Assembly (NCBI RefSeq): GCF_000764305.2
Contig: NW_025938158.1
Location: 114,769-178,768 of the forward strand
Length of the DNA stretch: 64,000 nucleotides
From: Hyalella azteca
Lineage: Eukaryota; Arthropoda; Malacostraca; Amphipoda; Hyalellidae
Direction: 5' to 3'
Part shown: positions 33,123 to 44,885 of the stretch, piece by piece
How positions within the stretch are numbered: the first letter of the stretch is position 1
Layout of the letters: every line of letters starts with the position of its first letter
Notes under the pieces: model-generated
Database searches by the model: none
Told to the model about the DNA's origin: nothing
Seen by the model: only the letters and a program-made list of their open reading frames with translations
Made by a program: the position numbers and the translations under genes

Positions 33123-34227
33123 ATGAACAGCACAGTGACGGCAGTTCGTAGACCTCTGCTTGCGCCCATCACTTTCTGTAGAATGTCAGAACTGCGACGA
33201 ATGGTACCAATAGCACCCGACGATACGACCATTAATGACGGCACTACCATGGCTGCCACTAGTACCATCACCACTACCAGTACTAGACACCATGTGTCAG
33301 AAACTCCCCGTGACTTGATCGGTGCTAGTTCCGTTCCCGTGATAACCGTGCGTCGCAGTCTCTTCGGACCAATTGACCACGATGAAAACCGCAGGTTCGT
33401 TAATCAGGAACTTCAAAAAATCGCAGACGAAGAAACACGTAAATATAATTTCGACTTCAAAGAAGACAGGCCTCTAGATGGTATATACCAGTGGACGGAG
33501 ACGTCGCACGTTCCCGTGGCTTATAAGATGCGTCATCTGCAGGCCGAGTCTGTCGCTGCCACCAAGTGCCTCGAATCTTTTCACAGGGAAGTACAGAGCA
33601 CAGCCACTCTCAGGAGTGTTATCACAAGCTCCGCCGCTCACGCGAGTGGTACACAGAACATTACCGTTCACGCAAGTGGTGCACAAAACACAGCCACTCA
33701 TCTGAGTGGTGCGCAAAGCATTACCACTCACGCGAGTGGTGAACAAAGCATTGCCACTCACGCGAGTGGTGCACAAGGCATTACGCAAACACGCACCAAG
33801 AAATCACGGGCAATCAAGCCCCCGACCTCGGGTGGTAACGCCAAACGAACTCTCAACTTCGCCAACGAAGACGCGGCTTCATCTTCAACTTTCAACAACA
33901 ACGTGGACGAAGTTAGGCTCGGAAATGCTGTGCCTGTTGATGGCAATTCATCATTTGATGGAAACCAATCTTCTATTGATGATAATAGACCACATGATGG
34001 GAATACTTCGTTTTCAGCTATTAAAACATCGTTTATTGTTGATAATCCCTCGTTTAATGATACCAACGCCTCATGTCCTAGTAATATCGAGGACAGTAGC
34101 GGTAACTGCGACAGATTACAGCCCGAGTGTAGCAATACTCACGACGCTGTGTCTGCTGCTGCCGCCGTCACGCCTGCGCCACTAGAGCGACCCCCGACGA
34201 CGCACACCAAGCAGACTTCTATGATAG
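33123..34227 (+). CDS. dap: CDK inhibitor coding exon 1: CDI domain, repeat, linker
   Basis: It encodes residues 1-368 and the first base of codon 369. Donor GTAAGT is at 34228, directly after QTSMI and one G. Without splicing, the frame would continue 17 more codons into the intron and stop near 34280. That would make a 385-residue form lacking the PIP box and nuclear-localisation residues. Confidence 0.93.
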
Positions 34228-37200
34228 GTAAGTTGCGTGTTGTAATAATGATGTTCATTTGCATGATAACTTGGCAATAAATTTACTTAACGTGTTGAAC
34301 TGTCATCTACTGTCGGCTACTCTAGTTAGCAGGTCTTCAGGTACGAATATGTGGAAGTATGAAACAACTTACAGTGGTTATTCATCTATGGATTCTTTCC
34401 TTACTTGAATAATTACCAGTAATTTCAGCGTCGTCTCGCACCAGCTTAAACTGTATATTAAACTGTAACGCCTACTTTATTCACGGTGTTAATCATCGTG
34501 TGTATTGAATATTTTTTAACGTTTGGTCTGGTAATACCGCGACCTCGACGTTGGCTGCCTGCATGTAAGCGCTGCTTTCTCCGCCCTTGGGGTGCCGGTA
34601 GGTCATAGGGTTCGCTTGCTAACGCCGCAAATTATCTCACCGCAGGATCAACTGTATCAGATCACTGCTGTGGCAGGCGTGCGTCGGTGACTGTAATTAA
34701 TTTCTAACGTCCTTGTGTTGAGAAGAGCTAGTTATGTGAACTGAGTGCTTACGCGGGCTGAGCTAGCACTGGTAGCTGAGGCTAGTCGAGGTGTGAGGCT
34801 AGTCGAGGTGTGAGGCTAGTCGAGGTGTGAGGCTAGTCGAGGTGTGAGGCTAGTTGAAGTGTGAGGCTAGATGAGTTGTTAGGCTAATTTAGTTGTGAGG
34901 CTAGTTGAGTTGTGAGTCTAGGTGAGGCTAGTTGAGTAGTAAGGTTGGTTGAGCGGTGAGGTAAGTTGAGGTTATTTAACTCGATGCACTTGGTAAGGAA
35001 CACTTGCGACAAGTGTCATTAAGTGCCCGTTATTGAGGAACTACACATATTTATAACCTGATTATGATCTTGTCTGATTTTCAGCTCTAACAGGAATAAA
35101 GTTTCGCAAAGTGAGCGCATGGGCTAACAGTAGTAAAGGGCTAACCTACAAGTCAGGTAGGAATAACGTTTCGAGCTTGATAACTCGTGTGTCGGCGTGG
35201 CAGTAAAGGGCTAACCTGTAAGTCAGGTAGGAATAACGTTACAAGCTTGAGGACGTCTGTGTCGGCATGGCAGTAAAGGGCTAGCCTGCAAGTCAGGTAG
35301 GAATAACGTTACGAGCTTGAGGACGCGTGTGTCGGCGTGGCAGTAAAAGGCTAACCTACAAGTCAGGTAAGAATAACGTTGCAAGCTTCAGGACTCGTGT
35401 GTCGGCGTGGCAGTTAAGGACTAACCTACTAAACCTACTATTCAGTTAGGAGCAGCTACCACATATATAATTTGTGTGTTTGTGATGTGCGGTGTGAAGG
35501 CATGACTGCACCTCTGTTAAAGCTCATCACGGCTTCTGGGCAGCTCGTGGTCACCACACACACCATCACCATCTTTAGTTGCACGTCCGAGCGTTCATAC
35601 AAGCCTGCATTATGTCATCAGCTGCTACTTCAATTCCTTCTAAAACATTTTGCCGAGTAAAAGGGTCTAGATGCATCTATCTAAATTAATAGATAGATTA
35701 AAAATAGTAGTTTCTAGTGTGATGCTTTCATGATGACCTTCTGATATTGTGATAGCTTTCAATTTAAATTGCCGTGTTGAACGCATCTGTACAAGTCTAT
35801 CCAAGAGCGTCACAGCGTATCGGCATTTTCGCGAGCATTTATGTTCGTGCCGGCATTCGTGTAGTTTTTTCATCAATCATCGTAGTTTAGCCGACTATCT
35901 TTCTTCAATTTCACATCATTACTTTCTAGTCGTCGTGAAAAAAGTAAATAATTCAAAGTGACACAGCGAAGTTAGTATATACACACGTGTGTTAGCATCT
36001 CGCCAACATTTGTATCTGGCAACCGCAGTCCTGCTGCTGTTGCGCACTACCCCAAAACTCGAACTGGACTTGTGCTGTTTTCGTAACTTTACTATTTACT
36101 CATTCTTACTACTTACTCATGCTTATTTTTCTGCATTGCATGTTTATTCCTCATTGACGGATATTATTATGATCATATTAGCTGCATTATTGTTTGTTTA
36201 GATGAGATTTATTTAGACGAGTTTACTCTCCTGCCAGTGTGGCGGTGTCTGGCATCGGTCCAAGCTCAACGAACCCGCTAAGCTCTTCTCTTGTGTTGGC
36301 TTGATGGCTTCGCCTCTGCGCTCGCCCTGTCACTGCAGTGTTACTTACTGTCACTGTTATTACTGTCACTAGTGTTACGTCACTAGTGTTACTGTCACAA
36401 TTCTGTACGATTTCGGGCCACAACCCGGACCTACTCCTGTGCAGCGCATGACATCGCGTGACCTGTTGACTTAGCCACTGAATTATTCATCGTTGACCGC
36501 AACTGCACAATCATTGCCCGCAGCTGAAACAGCAGCACCAGCAATGGCAATAGCAGCTTCAGCTGCAGTACTAGCAGCAAAAAAGCAGCACTAGCAGCAG
36601 AAGAGCAGCAGCACTAGCAGCAGAAGAGCAGCAGCACTAGCAGCAGAAGAGCAGCACTAGCAGCAACAGAGGGCATAGCTGTTACAGCAATTAGGGGTGT
36701 GGGGGAGGGGGGCGAGAAGCGTGCGGACGCTCGTGCTCGTATAAATAACTTGGACGTGTGCAGCACTTCTGCGCTGTACCAACTCTACCTCAGCTGTAGA
36801 CGTGTGCTGATGTACCCAGTACTCCTGCGCTGTACCAACTCTACCTCAGCTGTAGACGTGTGCTGATGTACCCAGTACTCTTGCGCTGTACCAACTCTAC
36901 CTCAGCTGTAGACGTGTGCTGATGTACCCAGTACTCTTGCGCTGTACCAACTCTACCTCAGCTGTAGACGTGTGCTGATGTACCCAGTATTCCTGCGCTG
37001 TACCAACTCTACCTCAGCTGTAAACGTGTGCGGATCTACCCAGTACTCCTGCGATGTACCAACTCTACCTCAGCTGTAAACGTGTGCGGATCTACCCAGT
37101 ACTCCTGCGCTGTACCAACTCTACCTCAGCTGTAGACGTGTGCTGATCTACCCAGTACTCCTGCGCTATACCAACTCTACCTCAACTGTGTGGTGTTGCT

Positions 37201-39989
37201 GTGCAGTAGCTTTGCGTCGGAGTACAGTAATTCCTCGCTGTATTGCGTATTCACGTCATCACGGGTTTCCAAAAAAATATTACTGAGAAGAACAATTGGC
37301 GGATCTCTCAGTTTCGCGGGCTTCGCAAGAAGTCGAGTGGCAGAAATAGTGTAGAAAGAGTTTGTGAAAACTTGAAACTTAGGGAACGATTACATTATAA
37401 ATCCTTGAATAAGTATTATTGGTCGATCGGCTACCGCAGCCGCGGTCTAGACGGTAACCCCCGCGATAGGTGAGGGTACAACAAAGGTCGACTCGGCGTC
37501 TTAACTTTGTAAGACAATTTTACGTGCTGCAATAAGCCTGTTACCGTATCCATGTTATCTCTTCCACAATAGCTTTTAACTGACATACGGTGCTAAGTTT
37601 GAATGCCAATATTAATTGTTTATGATATTTCGCATTAATATATATCACCAAACAGTTGTTGATTTACTTCTGTGCATAAACTAATGAGAGAAATATGGAC
37701 CTTTGACTAAGATCGTTCACCGAGACAACTTACATTTTATGGTATACATTAGTCATGATATGGCGACATACGGAAGTACTCTCACTACTACTCTCTTGTT
37801 ATTGTTGGAACCAAGTTAGTCTTTATCGTGTAACACCACCAACTCGGTCTTTAAAATGGAGTTTGTTAGAGAATAGGGAGCTAAATATCTGTGATCCGAA
37901 GCCATGCCGACTAATTGGCCACGACATTATTAATTCTATTGGCGTGTTATCACATGCCGATCTTAAGCGGTGCTTGCTTACATAATATTGTGAAGCAATT
38001 AACACAATTCCTAGCGTTCTAACACACCTGTATTGTCTATCAGGCGCGTCATACGAAGTGCGTGTTAACTTACAGGAATGCAGCCGCGTTCAAGACATTG
38101 CCTGGAGAATCACCTCGCGAAAGCTATTGCCTCGAGACCGACATTGCCTCGAAACAGATATTGCCTGGAGAATCGCCTCACGAAAGCTATTGCCTCGAGA
38201 CAGATATTGCCTGGAGAATTAGCTAGGGAAAGCTTTTGCCGAGAGAATTACATCGCGAAAACTATATTGCATGGAGAACTGCCTAGAGAATTACGTCGCG
38301 AAAAATGCCTGTCGCCCAGAGAATTGCCTAGAGACAGCTAATGCCTAAAGACAGCTACTTGCTAGCGTATTGCCTATAATATAGCGACAGCTATTGCTAT
38401 AGCCCCACGCTGCCTTGCTGACTGCCCAGGGTGTGGCCAACAATGCTTCAATAGCAGGCTAGCGCTACTCACGTAGCAGTGATACAAAGAAGTAACTTTC
38501 CCTTGTATACAGTACATTGAGGCGGACCTAAAAACCTTCCAGCCATTCACTGATGCGCCGCAAAAACATGTTTTATTTATCTTCGACTGCATACCGGCCT
38601 GCATGGTAGATGTAAATCTGGTACCGCTGTAGTAGAAGCGGTATATCCGCATGCCGCTGTATCAGAAGTAGACTGAATCCGCATACCGATTCAGTCAAGA
38701 AAGATCAGGAGCAGACGTTGTTTTGTAAGTCTATTCATGCGGGAAACTTTGGATTTTTTCAATTGCTTGGATAACGCAGCTATCCGCTAAATATTACCAT
38801 CATAAAGTACCCGAAATTTCAAGGTTTGATTTGTAAACTTTTTTTATGAGCTGGGTCCCCTTGTCGAAAGCTGGAGAGCAAGTGGCGTAGATGCGCCGTC
38901 TGGCGTGATGCGAATGCTACTGTATGTATATAAACGTTCACAAGCATTTACAAACGTCAGCAAGCATGCGCAAACGTTTAAGCACGTTGTAACCCACTAC
39001 CGCGCGGTATGTCACTCTCCGGGAACATAACGTTCATCTTAAATTATACGTAAACTATTGAGTGTAGCAACCTGAGGACGTTTTTACGCAACAGAGAACA
39101 TTTTAAAGTTATCGTACATGGCGGCAACCATCAGTTCAAGTCATTTTGCTCTCACTAGAACGTATCTTTTTTGTGAAGTATTCTTGTGAAAATATTGCTC
39201 CGGTTACTCATGTCAGACGGTAGATGGTTAACACCAGCCGAGCGTTGCTGTGAACGTTTGTACACGCTTTAAGCGCTGCTGTGTGTACATGACTGTCTTG
39301 TCTTCACCTGAGTCAGTTTGTTATCAACTTCTCCATTATGCACAACAGCAGCAGCACTTGTCTGGTGAATAAAATTAAGTCAATTTATTGGAGTTTCACA
39401 AGTAACGCATTAATTACCGAATGCTTGTTGCTCATTTTCGCCATGTTCTGCTGTTACTGCAAGCTCATGGTTGCTTATACCCATCACCCTCTGTCACTTT
39501 CATGGCACTCGTGACGCGTCTTATTTGTTAGTATAATTCAATTCATCGTGTCTCAACTCTTATATAAATCTTGAATTTGTTCACCGCACCTTTTATCCTT
39601 TATTAATCCTGTGTTGGTTCGCTGCGCAACTGCTCTTGTATAAACCGTATTAATCCCTTAGGAGTATAATTTCCTGGATCAATCCTGTGTTAGTTTACTA
39701 CGCGATTACTCTTGTATAAATCCTTCATAAATTCACCGTATTGATCGCTTAAGAGTATAAGTTCCTGTATTAATCCTGTGTTAGTTTACTGGGCGATTAC
39801 TCTTGTATAAATCCTTCATAAATTCACCGTATTAATCCCTTAAGAGTATAAGTTCTTGTATTAATCCTGTATATTTCTGTGCCCGCAGATTACCTGCGTC
39901 ACCGCAAGCGTCCCCTGTCGTCCACTGGGGAGCCCGTCACGTCCCCCGACCACGTCCACAAGAAACCCCGCCCCGCCCACGCCGAGTGA
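33123..39989 (+). CDS. dap: Cip/Kip cyclin-dependent kinase inhibitor, dacapo/p21/p27 family
   Basis: A nuclear inhibitor of cyclin-CDK complexes that blocks S-phase entry. There are two coding exons, 33123-34227 and 39889-39989, 401 residues. The start ATG has a CAAA context and is the first ATG after an in-frame TAA (33111). The CDI domain is at residues 74-134: cyclin-binding RRSLFGP (77-83), helix, then kinase-binding YNFDFKEDRPLDGIYQW and the Tyr134 region that corresponds to p27 Tyr88. Residues about 172-222 are a ten-residue repeat (THASGAQSI type). 223-362 is a low-complexity Ser/Asn/Asp linker. The C-terminus carries a PIP box QTSMIDYL (364-371) followed by basic RHRKRP and a second basic patch KKPRP. 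The PIP box is split by the 5.66-kb intron. Length exceeds Drosophila Dacapo (about 245) because of the repeat and linker. Confidence 0.93.
33640..33790 (+). repeat. dap: In-frame 30-bp coding minisatellite in the CDK inhibitor
   Basis: Units of ten codons (HASG-[AE]-Q-x-I/T) repeat about five times. Codons are also conserved (CACGCGAGTGGTG), so the copies are recent. No family member is known to me with this insert. Confidence 0.92.
34789..34975. repeat. 17-bp minisatellite
   Basis: GTGAGGCTAGTCGAGGT and decayed versions (GTGAGGCTAGTTGAGTT) repeat about ten times. Confidence 0.9.
35133..35440. repeat. 70-bp minisatellite, about 4.4 copies
   Basis: GTAAAGGGCTAACCT occurs at 35133, 35203, 35273 and 35343, followed by GTCAGGTAGGAATAACGTT and TGTCGGCGTGGCA. 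Confidence 0.95.
36533..36672. repeat. AGC-rich trinucleotide tract
   Basis: AGCAGCACTAGCAGCAGAAG units, about 140 bp. Confidence 0.9.
36760..37192. repeat. 56-bp minisatellite, about 7.7 copies
   Basis: GCGCTGTACCAACTCTACCT recurs every 56 bp (36771, 36827, 36883 and onward), with GACGTGTGCTGATGTACCC. Confidence 0.95.
38080..38370. repeat. Degenerate tandem repeat
   Basis: ATTGCCTGGAGAAT / CGCGAAAGCTATTGCC units of about 35-43 bp, decayed. Confidence 0.75.
39600..39870. repeat. 90-bp tandem repeat ending at the CDK inhibitor acceptor, about 3 copies
   Basis: TATTAATCCTGTGTTAGTTT with GATTACTCTTGTATAAATCC recurs with a period of about 90 bp. The last partial copy (TATTAATCCTGTATATTTCT) forms the branch/pyrimidine region of the acceptor at 39888. 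Confidence 0.9.
39889..39989 (+). CDS. dap: CDK inhibitor coding exon 2: PIP-box half and NLS
   Basis: Acceptor TTTCTGTGCCCGCAG. AT completes GAT (Asp), giving DYLRHRKRPLSSTGEP, then a proline/lysine tail (VHKKPRP) and TGA 39987-39989. TGEPVTSPD contains TSP, a minimal proline-directed phosphorylation site. Confidence 0.92.
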
Positions 39990-40860
39990 GGGGGCCACTC
40001 ATCTTCCCCTCCCTGAGATGCTACACATTTTTCCCTCCCCATACGCAACATATCTTCTTATTCTCAAGGGGAGACTTATATTTTCCTTCACAAGAGAAGA
40101 CGCATCTTCCTCGTTCCATTCTACCCCAATTTTCTCTCCTACTGAGCGGGGAAAATGCTGTTTCCCATCTAACATTCCTCCAGTTCCTCCTCAGTTTATG
40201 CCCCATTTTATCATTCTAATCAGTGAGGACCTCAACTTGTCTCCCCAAAATCCCCTCTTCTCTTCATTCCCAACCCCCCCCCCATGATGAGGGGAATCAT
40301 GATATCATGATATCTACCCTCACGTCCTAGAAACCATTACGTGACAAGTCGTTAGCAACCTAACCATCAGTGGAATGTCATTAGCAGTCTCGCCATTAAT
40401 GAATAATATCTGCTATCACAGATAGCGCCTACCTTTGTGGTTTTATACGAATTTTGTTAATTGCTGGATGTTATGTTGTGAGTTGCCTTCTTTTGAACTG
40501 CACCACCAGGTGCTGTGTATGGAGTGTGCGAGGTGCTTACGTCGTGTGTCGGGATGTAAGTACGAGATGTTTGCCTTGTGTGTGCGGGATGAATACGTTT
40601 TGTGTTCAAGGTGTATACGCTTTAAGTACGAGATGTATGAGATGTGTGTGTGTGGAGTTATTTGATGAGGCCACTGATACATGCCAACCTATTGTGTACG
40701 TACAGGTACGTTGGGTACGTACATTGTATGTACGTATCGTGACGTGTTGAAGTATACTTATTATTGACACGTTAAGTTGTGCGCAAGGTGGATTGTAGGT
40801 TAACACACACGCGTGCGTGGCGTGTAACCTGTAACGTGGTAACGGAAAGTAATGTGAAAT

Positions 40861-40866
40861 AATAAA
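40861..40866 (+). promoter_or_regulatory. Candidate poly(A) signal of the CDK inhibitor
   Basis: AATAAA lies about 870 nt after the stop codon. An earlier end is possible. Confidence 0.35.
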
Positions 40867-40904
40867 TAATGTGAACTTCACAGCGGGAAGTATTCTTACC
40901 AGTA

Positions 40905-40980
40905 GAGCCCACACATCGTCGGAATCGAGCCTCCAAGGTCTTCTCATACACGCCTCCTCGATCCCGACGATGTGAGGCTT
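40905..40980. repeat. Imperfect inverted repeat
   Basis: CACATCGTCGGAATCGAG and CTCGATCCCGACGATGTG are inverted copies, about 30 bp apart. Confidence 0.8.
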
Positions 40981-41100
40981 GCTCTGGTGAGAGAACTTCT
41001 CGCGGTGACAGCCTCCCAAACGGAGAGGGAATCTCAAGCGTCGATAGAGGCTTCGATCGAACGATCTCATGCGTTAACCGCAGCTAAATTGTTCTTATAT

Positions 41101-41190
41101 ATACCCATACATCGTCTTATGTATACCCATACATCGTCTTATGTATACCCATACATCGTCCTATGTATACCCATACACCGTCTTCACGTG
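41101..41190. repeat. 22-bp minisatellite, 4 copies
   Basis: ATACCCATACATCGTCTTAT repeats every 22 bp. Confidence 0.93.
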
Positions 41191-41242
41191 TTGGCTCATA
41201 ATACAATCCACGCGCGTATCATACACACTCTAATTTGATGTA

Positions 41243-41887
41243 TTATGCGGGCGACCTGTGGATTATGACAATGTTCTTGCACAGGCTACTTCTTGCTTTG
41301 AAATGCTGCGACACTGCATGAGAGAGGCTTTGCAGTGTGCCACTGCCACTGCCACTAGCGCAGCAACTGCCACTGTCGCTAGAACAGAAGCAGTAAGAAC
41401 CACTGTCGCTAGAACAGAAGCAGTAAGAACCACTGCCGCTAGAACAGAAGCAGTAAGAACCACTGCCGCTAGAACAGAAGCAGTAAGAACCACTGCCGCT
41501 TGAACAGAAGCAGTAAGAACCACTGCCGCTAGAACAGAAGCAGTAAGAACCACTGTCGCTAGAACAGAAGCAGTAAGAACCACTGCCGCTAGAACAGAAG
41601 CAGTACGAACAATTTTCTTCCCACGATCTCACGTTATTTATTCTTTTTAGTTCATCTGATATGTCAGTACAAAATTCACATCTGTTCTCAGTGTTATCTT
41701 CCCTTGTACAGCTTTTGTTCTCTTTGTAATTCATCGCTAGATTTTTGTTCTTCTCTGTCACTTGTGCTGGGGCAGCCCCGCTATGGACAGAACTTTTCTT
41801 AATTTCCTTATCCTGTAGAATCTTTTCCAAGTTTCTTGCATTTGTTCTTTTGTTTGTTGTTGTTGGATGATTATTATAGTTAGACAT
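41243..41887 (-). CDS. Unrecognised 214-codon open frame, partly repeat
   Basis: Residues 1-110 are low-complexity Asn/Thr/Lys/Glu and hold no known domain. The remainder is SGSGSYCFCSSGSG-type repeat read from the 30-bp minisatellite. A start context and splice signals are not convincing. I give it low weight as a real protein; it may be a lineage-specific protein or chance. Confidence 0.18.
   Translation of the reverse strand: MSNYNNHPTTTNKRTNARNLEKILQDKEIKKSSVHSGAAPAQVTEKNKNLAMNYKENKSCTREDNTENRCEFCTDISDELKRINNVRSWEENCSYCFCSSGSGSYCFCSSDSGSYCFCSSGSGSYCFCSSGSGSYCFCSSGSGSYCFCSSGSGSYCFCSSDSGSYCFCSSDSGSCCASGSGSGTLQSLSHAVSQHFKARSSLCKNIVIIHRSPA
41335..41607. repeat. 30-bp minisatellite, about 8 copies
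   Basis: GCTAGAACAGAAGCAGTAAG repeats every 30 bp. The 214-codon minus-strand frame here (41887-41243) is Cys/Ser/Gly-rich because of it, but its N-terminal 110 residues lie outside the array. Confidence 0.93.
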
Positions 41888-41989
41888 AAGAAGCTATTAT
41901 TCGCTATTTATCGAGTGACGCCTCTTATATATAGTTATGTTATTCTTCTTCTTTGTTCTTTACTTATCCAACAAAGCTACGGTTGATCT

Positions 41990-42130
41990 CGAACCACGAA
42001 CGTCGCTGTTCACGAAAAGTTCAGCCAACGAACGTTGCTGTTCACAAGTTCAACCCAACGCATTGCTGTTCACGAACGATTCAGTAAACGAACGTTTCTG
42101 TTCACGAACGGTTAAGCCCACGAATGTTCA
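41990..42130. repeat. Degenerate repeat of about 35 bp
   Basis: GAACGTTGCTGTTCACGAA / CGGTTCAGCCAACGAACG words occur about four times. Confidence 0.8.
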
Positions 42131-43170
42131 ACGAGAACTGGTACTGAAGGCTGGCGAGGCTCTTAGCTCTGGCATCAGAGGCTTGGGTTCTTGAGCCGGG
42201 CAGTCGATTTCGTGAGCCGGGTATAGACCGTACGCTCTTAAATTGTTAACCAAGTAACTATGTCCAATCCCGCTTATACAATGTTCTAAAATATACCATG
42301 TTTGAAAAATATCTTTACACTGTTCGCGTTTACGCCGCAAAACGGTTTGACCGTCATTTTAGAGCCCGGCCGCCCTTGAAGCTAAACCGTATCTCCATTT
42401 TTTTTTTCAAGTATACATGCAAAACACGAACCATACTTGGAAAAAATGGCCATACTGCTTGCTGTCACGAAGCTGCCGCTGTTTTTTCACCTTAATTTCC
42501 AACAGTGTAGTTTGTCGCTGAGCCATCTAAATTGCGGGGTGGATCTGCCTATTCGGTTTCTCTGAAGTATCATTAATTCAAAGTGTCTTCGAATTAAAAC
42601 GTGTCCAAGTCTTCCAGATTCACAACATCAACATTCATCAATTACCACTGGCATTAAAAATCCTGTCAAACTGACCCTGTTCTTCATTTGATTTGTTCTA
42701 CTGTGGTGTTCCTTTTGGAGATGTTTATGAACAGTGCTTTCATTAACTATCAAAGTTAGGTTTAGTTGTAGTTACATGGTTAGTGGTGATGATATGGTAC
42801 TACATGGGAATATATATACCCTTGCTTATTTCTTTAGACGCCTAGTGTAAGTTACGCCATGTGTCTTGTAGCTTAATCCAGCCTTTGTTTCATCAATAAC
42901 TTTATTTCATCACGGATAATGTTTTGAAAACTTGCAGTTTTAGTTAGCATTATTTAAGTCTTGAGTTTGCATTTGTTCTGGTATGGTTGCTTGATAACAC
43001 TCGTCATTTCGGCCTCCATTGAACCACGCGACAAAATTAACTGTTCGCTTCTTAGAAATTCGTGAATTAATAATCATGTTTGGCCAGATTTTACGTCTTT
43101 AAAATGTTTATATTTATTTAAAAATTATCACCAGTTTGCAATTAGTGGCGGTTTGTGCACTCCAGAAATA
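42131..43170. other. Intergenic, no gene seen
   Basis: AT-rich, no coherent frame, no supported repeat. Confidence 0.45.
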
Positions 43171-43335
43171 TAGTGGGTAATATACTGTCCCTAATATAGT
43201 GGGTAATTAACTGTTAATTACCCACTAATAAATATAGTGGGTAATTAACTGTTAATTACCCACTAATAAATATAGTGGGTAATTAAGTGTTAATTACCCA
43301 CTAATAATTATAGTGGGTAATTAACTGTCCCTATA
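43171..43335. repeat. 38-bp array of perfect palindromes
   Basis: TAGTGGGTAATTAAC, T, GTTAATTACCCACTA: each unit is an inverted repeat with 15-nt arms around one base. Copies start at 43197, 43235, 43273 and (partly) 43311. Confidence 0.95.
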
Positions 43336-43789
43336 GCAAAGTGGGTCAGGATGACTCAGACAGCAGCAAGGAGTGCATGGCGTTTTGGACATAATCTCGT
43401 TGATTTCTCTAAGTGTGTGCGACCAGGGTGCGCTGAATTATGGCCGGGTTATCGGCGGCCACGGGAAGGCCGGCTGACGCTCCACGTCGGACGAAGTAGC
43501 AATAAAGACGAACTTCTTTATCTCCAAAGCTTTAAGCTTTACGTACAAAAATCAGGGTTCCCTGTATCAATAGGGTTCCTTATATAATAATTAATAAATG
43601 GAATAAATCGATTATTATTATCGTAATTATAATTAGGGGAACGAAAACTTTGTCTACTTTAATCATTTTATTAGCTAAAAACTGACACAGCAATTAAATT
43701 CGTGTTCGAGTAACGAGAGCTTAGCGACATACACTCAATAAAATAGCGTGGAGAAAATGAAAATATTGAACACAACAAATGAAATATTA

Positions 43790-44050
43790 CGTTCACATCA
43801 TTGCGATTTTTAAGTAATTCTACATCATTGCAATGTTCAAGTAATCTTAAATCATTGCAATGTTCAAGCAATCTTAAATCTTTGCAATGTTCAAGCAATC
43901 TTACATCTATTAAATGTTCAACCATCTTACATCATTGCGATGTTCAAGCAATCTTACATCCATTAAATGTTTAACCATCTTAAATCATTGCAATGTTCAA
44001 GCAATCTTACATCCATTAAATGTTTAACCATCTTACATCATAGCGATGTT
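43790..44050. repeat. About 27-bp minisatellite
   Basis: CATTGCAATGTTCAAGCAAT / CTTAAAT units with variants, about 9 copies. Confidence 0.88.
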
Positions 44051-44639
44051 CAAAGTTTCGATCTTATGGTTATTTATGAACATTATATTTATGCATTGTC
44101 ATGATTGTAGTTACTGAAGTAACTATGTTGACACGCGTCATCGTGGCTGCTGCTGTACCACTTATAACTTTACTTCTCCCATACACGTGTATGTAAAAAT
44201 GTTATAAATTATATATATCACGTGCGATCTCATGTGTTGGGAACATTAGTTGAAAAGTTTCAGGTAGGAATAACGTAATGAAGTAGAAGAATGATATTCT
44301 TACAGCACCAATAACAATAGCATTGTGCCCTTGACCCTCGCGTCTTGTAATTTCCAAGACCAAATAAAGTTTTTTCTCTCAGAGTAGTTCATTATTAAGC
44401 AAATTTGCTCATTTAACTGTCTTTTCTAGCTGCGCAATTAAACTTTTCTAGGTGGGACAAGTGTATTTTTTACGTGGGTTTGTTTCTGGCCCTTTTCGTT
44501 GTGCCCAGGGTTGGTGAGCTCGTCTTTCAGCTAGCGTAAGGGGTTATTGTTCTCTATGTAAAAATTTATTATCTATTATATCGTATTTGTCGGTAAATGC
44601 GCATTGTAAACCTGACTTGGAATGGTGCCAAGCATGCCT

Positions 44640-44885
44640 CGTTATACCATCATCATACTCTCATCATGCCTTCGTCATACACTCATACTATCATAGATCT
44701 TACCATCTTACTCCTCATACTTTCGTCTCACCTCATTTACTCCCGTCATACTTTCGTCAGACTCTCTTCATACCCCTGTCATATACCTCATCATGCCCCT
44801 GCTATAAACCCTTCATACCTTGATTATACCCTATCATACATTCGTCATACCTTTATCATGCCCTCACCTGACCCCGACATACCCT
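44640..44885. repeat. Degenerate TCATACC-rich repeat
   Basis: CGTCATACTCTCATCATGCC-like words of 11-16 bp, strongly decayed. Confidence 0.7.

Larger units (their letters stand above)
34228..39888. other. CDK inhibitor intron, 5.66 kb, rich in tandem repeats
   Basis: It contains the arrays at 34789, 35133, 36533, 36760, 38080 and 39600. No additional coding exon could be supported. TATAAATA at 36740 lies in front of the 56-bp array but has no supported transcript. Confidence 0.6.

Noticed and set aside
34228..34280. The 385-codon unspliced frame as the true end of the CDK inhibitor
   Set aside because: A consensus GTAAGT at 34228 and a phase-matched acceptor at 39888 restore a p21-like PIP box and basic tail, which the unspliced frame lacks. 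It might exist as an intron-retention form.
36740..36747. TATAAATA as a promoter inside the CDK inhibitor intron
   Set aside because: No initiator, no open frame or exon downstream; what follows is the 56-bp minisatellite.
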